Below, piece by piece: positions 1 through 6,816 of a stretch of 39,036 bases of DNA. A program made the position numbers and the translations under genes. The stretch is taken from contig JAFVBH010000027.1 of the NCBI GenBank assembly GCA_017480115.1, positions 1-39,036 of the forward strand, given 5' to 3'. Position 1 is the first letter of the stretch, and each line of letters opens with the position of its first letter. The DNA is from Clostridia bacterium. Its GTDB lineage: Bacteria; Bacillota; Clostridia; Oscillospirales; Acutalibacteraceae. The notes beneath the pieces were generated by a model. It saw only the letters and a program-made list of their open reading frames with translations, made no database searches and was not told the origin of the DNA.

Positions 1-248
1 AAACACAGAGCAAACATTGCGAATACTTATTAGGTTTTTATCAAAAACAAACACAATAGGATACGTTTCACTTATAATCATCTATAATGGCGGTTGCTTG
101 CAACCGCACCGAAATCATTCATCTTCCATTATTCATTAAATCCTGATTTATCGGCAACGCCGATAAATCAGGATTTTTAAGGATTTTCCCCTGTTGGATC
201 GTATAATAAATGAAAGGTGCGATATACGCGCGGACAAGGAGGGTCTGC
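1..248. other. Left-edge intergenic region
   Basis: No gene is seen in this AT-rich stretch. It holds a small perfect hairpin at 90-107 (GCGGTTGC, loop TT, GCAACCGC) and the larger hairpin listed separately at 138-176. A TATAAT at 202-207 could be the -10 of the sigma-factor gene that follows, but no TTGACA-like -35 sits 16-18 bases upstream, so any promoter here may be read by another sigma factor or by the encoded ECF factor itself; this is a guess. Confidence 0.6.
138..176. repeat. Dispersed 18-bp hairpin, copy 1
   Basis: The arms AAATCCTGATTTATCGGC (138-155) and GCCGATAAATCAGGATTT (159-176) are perfectly complementary with a 3-base loop AAC. The core CTGATTTATCG recurs in hairpins at 10046-10084 and 38673-38711. 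On the + strand the right arm runs into TTTTTAAGG, so it may also end transcription of a + strand gene lying left of the window. Its position just upstream of the sigma-factor operon would insulate that operon. Confidence 0.85.
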
Positions 249-797
249 ATGGATACCGGTGCCGAAAACTATCGCCGTTACCTCCAAGGCGATGATAAGG
301 CCTTTGAAGCAATTATAAAAGAATACAGAACCGGTCTGACGTTCTTCGTTAACCGCTATGTCCACAACATGGCAGTGGCGGAGGATCTGGTGATCGATGC
401 CTTTGCCGACCTGATCGTCCATAAAAAGCGATACAATTTCAAATCCTCGCTGAAAACCTATCTGTTTATGATCGGCAGAAGCCGCGCGCTGGACTATTTG
501 AAGCACAACAAAAAGATCCGGCTTGAGGAACTGACGGCAGAAGAACGGGACGCGTATATCGATTTTGCCTTTGAGGAACGTATTTTTGCCGATGAGCGCA
601 AATGCCGGTTGAACGCAGCGGTACAGATGCTGCAGCCGCAGATGCGCGCTGCCGTCCATCTGGTGTATTTTGAGGAGCTTTCCTATGCGGAGGCGGCAAA
701 GGTCATGAAAAAAAGCCGCAAACAGATTGACAATCTGCTTTACCGCGCAAAGCAGATATTGCGCGAGGCGATGGGAGAGGACGGTGACAGTCGATGA
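249..797 (+). CDS. ECF-like sigma-70 family RNA polymerase sigma factor
   Basis: This 182-residue protein has the layout of a small sigma-70 factor. Region 2 lies near residues 10-85, with the typical FVNRYVHNMAVAEDLVIDAF segment and the FKSSLKTYLFMIGRSRALDYL stretch. Region 4 is a helix-turn-helix near residues 120-175, around LVYFEELSYAEAAKVMKK and IDNLLYRAKQIL. An upstream in-frame ATG at 210 exists, but AAGGAGGG at 236-243 sits 5 bases before the ATG at 249, which fixes the start there. The gene overlaps the next one by ATGA (794-797), the usual arrangement of an ECF factor with its membrane anti-sigma factor. The target regulon cannot be read from the sequence. Confidence 0.9.
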   Translation: MDTGAENYRRYLQGDDKAFEAIIKEYRTGLTFFVNRYVHNMAVAEDLVIDAFADLIVHKKRYNFKSSLKTYLFMIGRSRALDYLKHNKKIRLEELTAEERDAYIDFAFEERIFADERKCRLNAAVQMLQPQMRAAVHLVYFEELSYAEAAKVMKKSRKQIDNLLYRAKQILREAMGEDGDSR

Positions 798-1441
798 AAC
801 GCACGGAAGACGCATTTTTGCAGGAGGTGCTGCAGCGCAGCGGCACACGGATCGGGCAGCGCAACAAACGAAAAAAAACAGCGATGCGTCTGCTGCCCGC
901 GCTTGCCGTGGTACTTGCAGCGGGCGTATATCTGACCGCGACGGGACGTTTGGATGTTCGGGAAGAAACATCGGAACCGGAACCTGCCGCGCCAAACCAA
1001 TCCATACAAGCGCAAGTCGAGGCCAATCATGATTCACTGCAAAACTATGGCGCCGATATGGACGGGCTTGCGGGTGCAACGCCGACTGACGCCGCGCCGG
1101 ATGGCGCAGACAACGAAATCTATGCAGAAATTCTTACTGCTGACGGCAATGTATTTGCCGCAGACGGAAATGCCGCGCAAGTGTTGGGCGCGTTTTTGTC
1201 CGCGCTGCCGCTGCAGGATCAGCCGCCGCAGGTCATCTATAACATGATCGACGGCGAAAAAGCATCGGCGACACAGGCTGCCGACAGCTGCACAATCACG
1301 GTAATCGCCGGAAATACGGCGCGCGCCTATAACTATGACGGCGCGAGCATTTTGACCGCCGACGACGGCGCGACGACGGTGCTGCAGAATGAGGACGCAG
1401 AAATGCTGCGCAATCTGCTATTCGCGATTATAGCGGAATAA
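794..1441 (+). CDS. Single-TM protein, probable anti-sigma factor
   Basis: This 215-residue protein starts inside the stop region of the sigma gene (ATGA overlap), so the two are probably translationally coupled. Residues 1-28 are a charged cytoplasmic segment (RTEDAFLQEVLQRSGTRIGQ, then RNKRKK). One membrane helix follows at about 29-49, then an acidic, Ala/Asp-rich external domain of about 165 residues with no cysteines apart from one near the middle. The topology and location match anti-sigma partners of ECF factors (RsiW-like in plan). However, no zinc-binding ZAS motif (HxxxCxxC) is visible, so the role is inferred from position and topology only. The protein could instead be a secreted-domain sensor without sigma-binding activity. 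Confidence 0.65.
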   Translation: MKRTEDAFLQEVLQRSGTRIGQRNKRKKTAMRLLPALAVVLAAGVYLTATGRLDVREETSEPEPAAPNQSIQAQVEANHDSLQNYGADMDGLAGATPTDAAPDGADNEIYAEILTADGNVFAADGNAAQVLGAFLSALPLQDQPPQVIYNMIDGEKASATQAADSCTITVIAGNTARAYNYDGASILTADDGATTVLQNEDAEMLRNLLFAIIAE

Positions 1442-1465
1442 ACGAACCATCGGAGGGCTTTGCTT

Positions 1466-1618
1466 ATGCAAACATACAGCCGTCTTCTCGTTTTATTATT
1501 ATGCGCGGCGCTTGCGAGCAACCGCTATGACAAATGCGGCATCAGTCGCATGTATATCCCGCTTCTTGACACAGCTTTCCGCGCAGAGTATAATAGGGGC
1601 AGAATTTCAGGAGAATGA
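1466..1618 (+). CDS. Possible small secreted peptide (50 aa)
   Basis: This short frame begins 24 bases after the anti-sigma gene, with GGAGGG at 1452-1457 and an 8-base gap to the ATG. It would encode 50 residues starting MQTYSRLLVLLLCAALASNR, which looks like a short signal peptide or lipoprotein leader (two Cys, at 13 and 24). Its 3' half overlaps a perfect sigma-A promoter for the next gene (1566-1594), and its stop overlaps an unused ATG at 1615. No family is recognised. The good ribosome site and hydrophobic start argue for a gene; the promoter overlap and short length argue for chance. Confidence 0.3.
   Translation: MQTYSRLLVLLLCAALASNRYDKCGISRMYIPLLDTAFRAEYNRGRISGE
1566..1594 (+). promoter_or_regulatory. 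Sigma-A promoter for the D,D-carboxypeptidase gene
   Basis: TTGACA at 1566-1571, a 17-base spacer and TATAAT at 1589-1594 match the consensus at every position. Transcription would start near 1601, about 30 bases before the ATG at 1630. The carboxypeptidase is thus probably expressed independently of the sigma/anti-sigma pair. Confidence 0.85.
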
Positions 1619-1629
1619 GGGATCCAAGC

Positions 1630-2520
1630 ATGCGAAAACCGGATAAAAAACTGATCGCGCTGGGCGTGATCCTGTTATTAATTATCGCGCTGCTCGCTTT
1701 TTTTGTGAGCTATTTGATCGCGGGCGACAAGCGGCCCCCTGCGCCGTCCCCCGAAATTACCACAAACTATACGACCACGACAGCCCCCGCACCGACCACG
1801 ACGGCAGTCTCCGCCGTGGTGATTCCGCAATCGGCGGCAGACCCGCTGATCGCAACGGAATATAATATCCTTGACGATAACAATATCCGCCCGCTGCCGG
1901 AGCCGATTACGATTCAGATCAATGCGGATTACTGGTATCTTACCCTCGTTAATAATCAGTACCGTATGCCGGCGGACTACGCGGTCAACACCGCGCCCGC
2001 CATTCCCGGCAGCGACGTGGAACTGGACAGCCGCGTTGCCGCCGCCTATACCGCCATGTATAACGCCGCGGCGACGGAGGGAATTTATCTCACCCCCTAT
2101 TCCGGTTTCCGCTCCTACAACCGGCAGACCATCAATTACGATAACAAAACGCAAATGTACATCGATCAGGGCTATAACGAAACACAGGCGCGCGCCAAGG
2201 CTGCCATGGTAATTATGCCGCCCGGCTGCAGCGAGCATAACCTCGGGCTGGCGATGGACATTATCGCCACCAACGATAATTTCTACACGACGAAAGAATA
2301 TTCGTGGCTGGACACCCACGCGGCGGAATACGGGTTCATTCTTCGGTATCCCAAGGATAAACAGGCGGTCACGCAGGTGGAATACGAGCCGTGGCACTGG
2401 CGCTATGTGGGCGTTGAATTTGCGCAGGCAATCAAAGCGTCCGGCTTGTGTCTGGAAGAATATTTGACCGCCATCAATATGCTGCCCACGCCGATGGTAA
2501 GCGTTGGCGCGGTCGGATAA
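1630..2520 (+). CDS. Membrane-anchored D-alanyl-D-alanine carboxypeptidase, VanY/M15B family
   Basis: This 296-residue protein starts MRKPDKK and has one membrane helix at about residues 7-29, then a Thr/Pro-rich linker (TTNYTTTTAPAPTTT) that would span part of the wall. The C-terminal M15 peptidase domain has the hallmark zinc motifs SEHNLGLAMDI (SxHxxGxAxD) and EPWHWRYVG (ExWHxRYVG), giving the His, Asp, His ligands and the catalytic Glu. Such enzymes remove the terminal D-Ala of peptidoglycan pentapeptides outside the cell. The start at 1630 is preferred over the ATG at 1615: GAGG at 1617-1620 is 9 bases from 1630, whereas the AGGAG at 1609 is only 1 base from 1615. It has its own strong promoter. 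No vancomycin-resistance genes lie nearby, so a housekeeping wall-trimming role is likely. Confidence 0.93.
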   Translation: MRKPDKKLIALGVILLLIIALLAFFVSYLIAGDKRPPAPSPEITTNYTTTTAPAPTTTAVSAVVIPQSAADPLIATEYNILDDNNIRPLPEPITIQINADYWYLTLVNNQYRMPADYAVNTAPAIPGSDVELDSRVAAAYTAMYNAAATEGIYLTPYSGFRSYNRQTINYDNKTQMYIDQGYNETQARAKAAMVIMPPGCSEHNLGLAMDIIATNDNFYTTKEYSWLDTHAAEYGFILRYPKDKQAVTQVEYEPWHWRYVGVEFAQAIKASGLCLEEYLTAINMLPTPMVSVGAVG

Positions 2521-2590
2521 AAAAATTCGGAAAGCCCCGTAACGGCGCGGCTCGATAAGACAGTCTTTCAGTTTGCTTCTGCCGCGCCAC

Positions 2591-2767
2591 AGCTAAATTC
2601 GCCTGACGGCGAGCGAAATTGCGCTTCACGCAGCTAAATTTGCTTCGCAAACTAAATTCGGCTTCGCCGAGCTGAACGGCGAATTTAATTTCGCTGAAGC
2701 CATAGGCTTCAATTTAGCTATCCCGCAGGGATAATTTAGCTGAAAACCGCAGGTTTTCAATTTAGCT
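2591..2767. repeat. Chain of compact hairpins with inverted linkers
   Basis: Seven small hairpins follow each other: TCGCC/GGCGA (2599-2612), TGCG/CGCA (2620-2632), TTTGC-TTC-GCAAA (2639-2651), TCGGC-TTC-GCCGA (2658-2670), GAAGCC-ATA-GGCTTC (2696-2710), TATCCC-GCA-GGGATA (2719-2733) and TGAAAACC-GCA-GGTTTTCA (2741-2759). They are separated by AGCTAAATT on the left (2591-2599, 2632-2640, and ACTAAATT at 2651-2658) and by its inverse AATTTAGCT on the right (2711-2719, 2733-2741, 2759-2767), so the whole array is itself symmetric. The stretch has no coding signal. It follows the carboxypeptidase gene and may act as its 3' end. Confidence 0.85.
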
Positions 2768-2776
2768 CATACATTT

Positions 2777-2827
2777 ATAAACGAACCGAAAGAGCATAAG
2801 ATGAGATGACTCTTTCGGTTCGTTTAT
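2777..2827. repeat. 18-bp perfect inverted repeat
   Basis: ATAAACGAACCGAAAGAG (2777-2794) and its exact complement (2810-2827) flank a 15-base loop. It lies between the hairpin chain and the 3' end of the minus-strand zinc-ribbon gene. It could serve as a bidirectional terminator between the converging genes, although neither side has a good T run. The long loop and even base composition differ from the triloop hairpins nearby. Confidence 0.8.
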
Positions 2828-2961
2828 GTTCTATTCAATTACAAGCAGGGAAAATATACGTCATTTTCCTTGGTTCAAAAAACTGCCTTGAGAAACTTTC
2901 TCTACGGAGTTCTCCGAATTTGCACTTTCCTTTGTTCATGCCGGACAAAGCCCTGTTTTTC

Positions 2962-3795
2962 TCAGCCCACAGCTGCGCTGTCTGGAACAAACGCAAACGC
3001 GCCGGCATTGGGATCGAACAAGTATTGGGAATGGGGCTGCGCCGCAGTGATGGTAACATCCTCGACCTTGTCGCCGTCGCTGCTGCGCAGGGCAAGCGAA
3101 TTTTCCCTGTCCCCCACATGGGAATAAACCCGCAGCGGATTTTCCCGATAATAATCCCGCTGGTCGTAAATATACAGCGCCTGCCCGTCGTCGCTGTACT
3201 CATAGACGCAGAGCAACCGTTTTTCCCCGTTTTCAACGACAAACACTGACAAATACACGTCAAATTCGATAAAGGTCTTCCCGCTGACGATCTTTGACGG
3301 ATCCGCGCCGGGCAGCGACGCAATAAACGCGTCCCCCTGCCAAGCAGCGCTTTGATACAAATCGTAATAGGAATCGTCGTAATCCTCGTAATTTGCGTAG
3401 TTGTTTATAAACTCGTCAAAATAGCCGTTTTCGATCATACCGGACGCCATGCGTATCCCATAAACGATGCCGAGAATGATCGGGATCAGGAAAAACAAAA
3501 CGACGCAGATTGCGACAATGGCGACGATCAGCCCCGTGTGGCTTTTCTTCTGCGGCACCGGCGCATAAGGCTGCGGGGGATACGGCGGATATTGCGGATA
3601 CTGCGGATAGGGACGGTACTGCGCATTGGGCTGCTGATATTGCCCCGGCTGCGCCACACTGGGCGCGTCCGCAAATTTTGTACCGCAGTCCTCACAAAAA
3701 GACGCGCCGGCGATTCGTGGCGCACCGCATTTCGGGCAGCGCTGCTCCTGGCCACCCTGCGGATATGTACCGCTGTTGTTGGTATATTCTTCCAT
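2962..3795 (-). CDS. Zinc-ribbon membrane protein with large outside domain
   Basis: The 277-residue protein begins with a zinc ribbon at about residues 20-40 (CPKCGAPRIAGASFCEDCG, two CxxC pairs). A Pro/Tyr/Gln-rich linker follows (repeats of PQYPQYPPYPP, residues 50-82), then one strong membrane helix at about 88-115 and a C-terminal domain of about 160 residues. Tyr/Asp clusters (NYANYEDYDDSYYDLY) come just after the membrane. AGGAGGG lies 5 bases before the ATG. Similar zinc-ribbon/linker/TM proteins are common in Clostridia and mostly uncharacterised; the C-terminal domain is not recognised. It is monocistronic as far as can be seen, bounded by hairpin-rich gaps on both sides. No function is assigned. 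Confidence 0.85.
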   Translation of the reverse strand: MEEYTNNSGTYPQGGQEQRCPKCGAPRIAGASFCEDCGTKFADAPSVAQPGQYQQPNAQYRPYPQYPQYPPYPPQPYAPVPQKKSHTGLIVAIVAICVVLFFLIPIILGIVYGIRMASGMIENGYFDEFINNYANYEDYDDSYYDLYQSAAWQGDAFIASLPGADPSKIVSGKTFIEFDVYLSVFVVENGEKRLLCVYEYSDDGQALYIYDQRDYYRENPLRVYSHVGDRENSLALRSSDGDKVEDVTITAAQPHSQYLFDPNAGAFAFVPDSAAVG

Positions 3796-3818
3796 AAAAA
3801 CCCTCCTGAATACTTAAG

Positions 3819-3864
3819 AAAGCGGCTTCGCCGCACGCCTTCGGCGGCGAAGCTATAAGCTTTC
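3819..3864. repeat. Nested hairpin upstream of zinc-ribbon gene
   Basis: GCTTCGCCGC (3825-3834) pairs exactly with GCGGCGAAGC (3844-3853), and the outer GAAAGC/GCTTTC (3819-3824 and 3859-3864) extends it. An alternative fold gives two triloop hairpins, GCGGC-TTC-GCCGC and CGCC-TTC-GGCG. It belongs to the same style of compact GCTTCGC hairpins seen elsewhere in the window. Confidence 0.75.
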
Positions 3865-4025
3865 GATTACGCCATCGCCACTGCCCAAAGGGTGCCGAGG
3901 AGCTGCCGCCGCCGGTGGCGGAAGAAGGCAGCCCGCAAGGCTGGAAGAAACAGGGAGTATCACGCAGCGCTCCAAGCGCGTGATACGACCATGTTTCTGA
4001 CGGCTGTTTCGGCGGGCGTTAAATT
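3865..4025. other. GC-rich non-coding segment of unknown type
   Basis: No ribosome site or convincing reading frame is present. The sequence has several complementary stretches, for example GTATCACGC near 3957 against GCGTGATAC near 3978 and CCGCCGGTGGCGG near 3909, so it may fold as an RNA or be a degenerate repeat. It does not match a riboswitch, RNase P, tmRNA or SRP RNA that I can recognise. Confidence 0.4.
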
Positions 4026-4069
4026 TTTTTATTTCATAGGAAACGAAGAAGTTTCCTATGAAATAAAAA
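4026..4069. repeat. 19-bp perfect hairpin
   Basis: TTTTTATTTCATAGGAAAC (4026-4044) and its exact complement (4051-4069) flank the loop GAAGAA. Its right arm overlaps the terminator stem of the CD1247-family gene at 4065-4097, so the two structures compete or are used in succession. A related half-site (GTTTCCTATAAAGTAAAA) occurs at about 29556-29573. Confidence 0.8.
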
Positions 4070-4097
4070 GGCTCCCCGCAGCGCAGGAAGCCTTTTT
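4065..4097 (-). terminator. Terminator after the efp/CD1247 transcript
   Basis: On the minus strand AAAAAGGCT and AGCCTTTTT enclose a GC-rich stem (GGCTTCC against GGGGAGCC) and end in TTTTTATTT. It lies 9 bases after the stop of the CD1247-family gene. Confidence 0.75.
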
Positions 4098-4105
4098 CTC
4101 ATCAA

Positions 4106-4525
4106 TTAATCCTTGTCCTCGTCTTCAAAATCAAAGTCAAGGGTAAGGTCTTCCAGTACTGCGCCGCAAGCGGGGCAAGTAATATCTTCATCAGACTCGA
4201 AGATGCTGTCGTCAAGATAGATGGTCTTGCCGCACTCGGGGCATTCCAGCTCATAGGTAACGTCCTCATCATCGTCGCAGCAGCAACAATCATCGTCGTC
4301 ACAGCAGCAGTCGCAGTCATCGTCATAAACGTACTCCTCCAAACTGCCGAGATCCTCATCCACAGCGTCCAGCTGCTCGATGATCGCGTCCGTCGTATCG
4401 TCAAGATCGGCAATGCAGACCGCCATATCGTCGATGATCTCCACGATCTTCTTAATCAGCTCGTCGTCAACCTTTGCAGCGTCCGCAAATCCTCTGAGAT
4501 ATGCGGCTTTCTCAGTAATCGTCAT
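4106..4525 (-). CDS. CD1247-family protein with Cys/Asp cluster and zinc ribbon
   Basis: The 139-residue acidic protein has an N-terminal helical domain (about 1-65, starting MTITEKAAYLRGFADAAKVD) typical of the CD1247 N-terminal domain of Clostridia. An extraordinary run of Cys and Asp follows (about 70-90, eight Cys), then a zinc ribbon with CPECG near 97 and CPACG near 120 and an acidic tail. No membrane segment is present, so it is cytoplasmic. GGGAGG precedes the ATG. It follows efp by 46 bases and ends at a terminator, so it is probably co-transcribed with efp. The molecular function of the family is not known to me; metal binding is likely from the cysteines. Confidence 0.85.
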   Translation of the reverse strand: MTITEKAAYLRGFADAAKVDDELIKKIVEIIDDMAVCIADLDDTTDAIIEQLDAVDEDLGSLEEYVYDDDCDCCCDDDDCCCCDDDEDVTYELECPECGKTIYLDDSIFESDEDITCPACGAVLEDLTLDFDFEDEDKD

Positions 4526-4571
4526 GATAATAAACCTCCCTGTAATTCAAATATGTGTAAAAAACGTAAAA

Positions 4572-5138
4572 TTATGCTCTGGACATATATTCGCCGGTTC
4601 TGGTATCAACCTGGATCATTTCGCCCTCATCGATAAACAGCGGCACGCGAATTTCGGCGCCGGTCTCCAGCGTGGCGGGCTTCAGGGTGTTGGTCGCGGT
4701 GTTGCCCTTAAAGCCGGGGTCGGTCTTGGTGACCTGCAGGGTGACAAAGTTCGGGGGATCTACGCCGAACACGCTGCCCTTGTAGGAGAGAATATTGCAG
4801 ACCATGTTCTCCTTGACGAAACGGAAATTATCGCCCAACTGATCGCGGCTGACGGGAACCATATCATAGCTCTCGGGATCCATGAAATAGAACAGATCGC
4901 CGTCGTTATAGGAATATTCCATATCCTTTCTCTCGATATACGCGGTGGGGAATTTATCGGTGGGGTTAAAGGTCTTTTCAACAACGGAGCCCTGGATCAC
5001 ATTTCTGAGCTTCGTACGCACAAAGGCCGCGCCCTTACCGGGCTTTACGTGCTGAAATTCGATTATCTGCCAAACCGCGCCGTCCATCTCGAATGTGACG
5101 CCGTTTCTGAAATCACCGGCAGTTACCATAGTTTTCAA
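4572..5138 (-). CDS. efp: Translation elongation factor P
   Basis: EF-P binds ribosomes stalled at consecutive prolines and promotes peptide bond formation. The 188-residue length, three beta-barrel layout and C-terminal signature ending near IQVDTRTGEYMSRA are typical. The loop HVKPGKGAAFVRTKLR carries the modifiable lysine of PGKG (K35 here, equal to K32 of Bacillus subtilis EF-P). No epmA/epmB gene is present, so any modification would follow the Firmicutes 5-aminopentanol type or be absent. The gene lies downstream of the M24 peptidase, a common Firmicutes order, and has its own promoter at 5181-5209. Confidence 0.97.
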   Translation of the reverse strand: MKTMVTAGDFRNGVTFEMDGAVWQIIEFQHVKPGKGAAFVRTKLRNVIQGSVVEKTFNPTDKFPTAYIERKDMEYSYNDGDLFYFMDPESYDMVPVSRDQLGDNFRFVKENMVCNILSYKGSVFGVDPPNFVTLQVTKTDPGFKGNTATNTLKPATLETGAEIRVPLFIDEGEMIQVDTRTGEYMSRA

Positions 5139-5180
5139 ATCCTTTCCTGTTGCGGCAATTTCCGCAATAAATACAACTAT

Positions 5181-5209
5181 ATAATATAATATTTTCGGTG
5201 CTATTGCAA
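5181..5209 (-). promoter_or_regulatory. Promoter for efp
   Basis: Reading the minus strand: TTGCAA (5204-5209), 17 bases, TATTAT (5181-5186). It starts just past the stop of the peptidase gene and about 45 bases before the efp start, so efp and the CD1247-family gene can be expressed apart from the upstream genes. Confidence 0.65.
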
Positions 5210-5216
5210 GTACTTT

Positions 5217-6293
5217 TTACAAAATAATCAACTGATGATCCGCATCGGTCAGCACCGTACCGTCCGTCTCGTTAACCAGCATCATATCCTCGATGCGTAC
5301 GCCAAATTCCCCGGGGATATAAATACCCGGCTCCACAGTAATGATATTACCGCTTTGCAGCGTATAATTTGAGCGCGGCGAGACGTTGGGCAGCTCATGG
5401 ATCTCATACCCGACGCCGTGCCCGGTGCCGTGGCGGAAATATGCCCCAAAGCCCGCGTTTTCAATAATATCGCGGGCGATCTTGTCGATCTGCGCTGCGG
5501 GTACGCCCGCCCTGACCGCCGCCTCCGCAGTCTGCTGCGCCTCCAGCACGGTATTATAAACCAGCTTTTGCTTCTCGCTGACGCGCCCCACCGCAACGGT
5601 ACGGGTCATATCGCTGTGCAGTCCCTGCCAGACCGCGCCGAAGTCCATGGTGATAAAATCGCCGACTTCGATCTTTTTATCCGACGGTACGCCGTGGGGC
5701 ATGGAGGAATTGGCGCCGCTGACGGCGATGGTCTCAAAAGACAACGCCTCCGCGCCGTGGGAAAGCATGTAGTGATCCAGTTCCAGCGCGATCTCCTTTT
5801 CCGTCTTTCCCGGGGCGATGAAACCGTAAATGTGCGTCAGCGCCGCCTCGGCGATCCGCTGCGCTTTCACGATACGCGCCACCTCATCGTCATATTTAAT
5901 GCAGCGCAGGGCGCCGATACAATCGTCCAGTCTGCCGTCGGCTACGATCGAAAAATCCGACAGCGCCGCGCGGAGCCTGTTCATCTGCGCCACCGTCATG
6001 CGCTCGGCCTCGATGTGGATATTTTTCACGCCATGTCCCGCGAAAAACGCGGACAGCTGCGCAAAGGTCTCCTTCTGTTCCTCGGTGCGCATGGTGGTGA
6101 CCGCCGCCTGCGCCGCCTCAATATAACGGCTGTCGGTCAGGAATACCGCGTCGTCCGTTGTCAGAAGGACAAACCCGTCACTGGACGGAAAATCCGTCAG
6201 ATACCGGCGGTTTTCCTCAGACGCGATGAGAATACCGTCTTCGGTGCGCGCCGCATCAAAAAACAGGGCGCGCAAATCATTGTTCTTGCTCAT
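5217..6293 (-). CDS. M24 family Xaa-Pro aminopeptidase
   Basis: This 358-residue cytosolic metallopeptidase would release N-terminal residues linked to proline. A creatinase-like N-terminal domain (about 1-130) is followed by the pita-bread catalytic domain. The dinuclear metal ligands are visible: D217 and D228 (MDFGAVWQGLHSDMTRT), H292 (HGTGHGVGYEIHE), E321 (VEPGIYIP) and E335 (VRIEDMMLV). The start codon overlaps the stop of the YqeG-type gene by ATGA (6290-6293), so the two are coupled. Close relatives are the YqhT/PepQ-type enzymes encoded next to efp in many Firmicutes. Function next to EF-P fits turnover of proline-containing peptides, but that link is only inferred from position. Confidence 0.94.
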   Translation of the reverse strand: MSKNNDLRALFFDAARTEDGILIASEENRRYLTDFPSSDGFVLLTTDDAVFLTDSRYIEAAQAAVTTMRTEEQKETFAQLSAFFAGHGVKNIHIEAERMTVAQMNRLRAALSDFSIVADGRLDDCIGALRCIKYDDEVARIVKAQRIAEAALTHIYGFIAPGKTEKEIALELDHYMLSHGAEALSFETIAVSGANSSMPHGVPSDKKIEVGDFITMDFGAVWQGLHSDMTRTVAVGRVSEKQKLVYNTVLEAQQTAEAAVRAGVPAAQIDKIARDIIENAGFGAYFRHGTGHGVGYEIHELPNVSPRSNYTLQSGNIITVEPGIYIPGEFGVRIEDMMLVNETDGTVLTDADHQLIIL

Positions 6294-6802
6294 TTGATCT
6301 CCTTATACGCAATATGATGTTCGTTACAATATTCCCGCTCCCGGTCGCGTATTTTCTGAAAATAGCGAGGGAACAGCTTTTCTTTCATAAACGGGCGCAC
6401 CCAGACCGAGATCGCCCCGCAGTCGTTGGCGGCCTGCACGTCGGCAAACAGCTGATCGCCGATCATGGCAAAATTCTCGATCGGCACGTGCAGAAATTCC
6501 GCAGCCCGCACGACGTTCTTCGTCCGGGGCTTCTTGGACATGGCAAAATAGGGCAGCCGGAACATCTTGGCAATGACCCACGCCCGGGGACGGTTGGTAT
6601 TAGACACGATGATGACCGGGAACCCTGCCGCCTTTACGCTTTTCAGCCATTCTTTAACACCTTTACGGGGCGTAAAGGTGGAGTCATAGACCGTAGTATT
6701 GTCCAGATCGATCCCGACCGCCTGCGCGCCCATCGCGGAAAGCTCCGCCGGAGAGACGCAAGTAACCGATTCATAAATATAACGCGGGGTTGCGTTGCAC
6801 AC
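6290..6802 (-). CDS. yqeG: YqeG family HAD IIIA-type phosphatase
   Basis: The 170-residue protein carries the HAD nucleophile motif GIDLDNTTVYDS, motif II in VIIVSNTN, and the late acidic motif in FAMIGDQLFADVQAAND. It is a small HAD phosphatase related to phosphatidylglycerophosphate phosphatase-type YqeG proteins. The start is placed at GTG 6802: GAGGTGG (6808-6814) lies 5 bases upstream, whereas the in-frame ATG at 6826 falls inside the T run and stem of the rpsU terminator. Its stop overlaps the peptidase start. It may be transcribed by read-through from rpsU, since no promoter is visible in the short gap. Confidence 0.9.
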   Translation of the reverse strand: MCNATPRYIYESVTCVSPAELSAMGAQAVGIDLDNTTVYDSTFTPRKGVKEWLKSVKAAGFPVIIVSNTNRPRAWVIAKMFRLPYFAMSKKPRTKNVVRAAEFLHVPIENFAMIGDQLFADVQAANDCGAISVWVRPFMKEKLFPRYFQKIRDREREYCNEHHIAYKEIK

Positions 6803-6816
6803 AGCGACCACCTCAC

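Noticed and set aside
210..248. Start of the sigma factor at ATG 210
   Set aside because: AAGGAGGG is correctly spaced only for ATG 249, and the ATG at 210 directly follows the TATAAT.
2591..2767. CRISPR array
   Set aside because: The linkers are only 9 bases long, invert halfway, and the units between them are palindromes rather than unique spacers; no cas gene is nearby.
3865..4025. Riboswitch or housekeeping RNA
   Set aside because: No signature of cobalamin, SAM, lysine, glycine or T-box elements, RNase P or tmRNA was found, and the genes nearby do not suggest one.
3892..4146. 84-codon plus-strand frame
   Set aside because: It runs through the 19-bp hairpin and a terminator and has no ribosome site; the frame is most likely chance.
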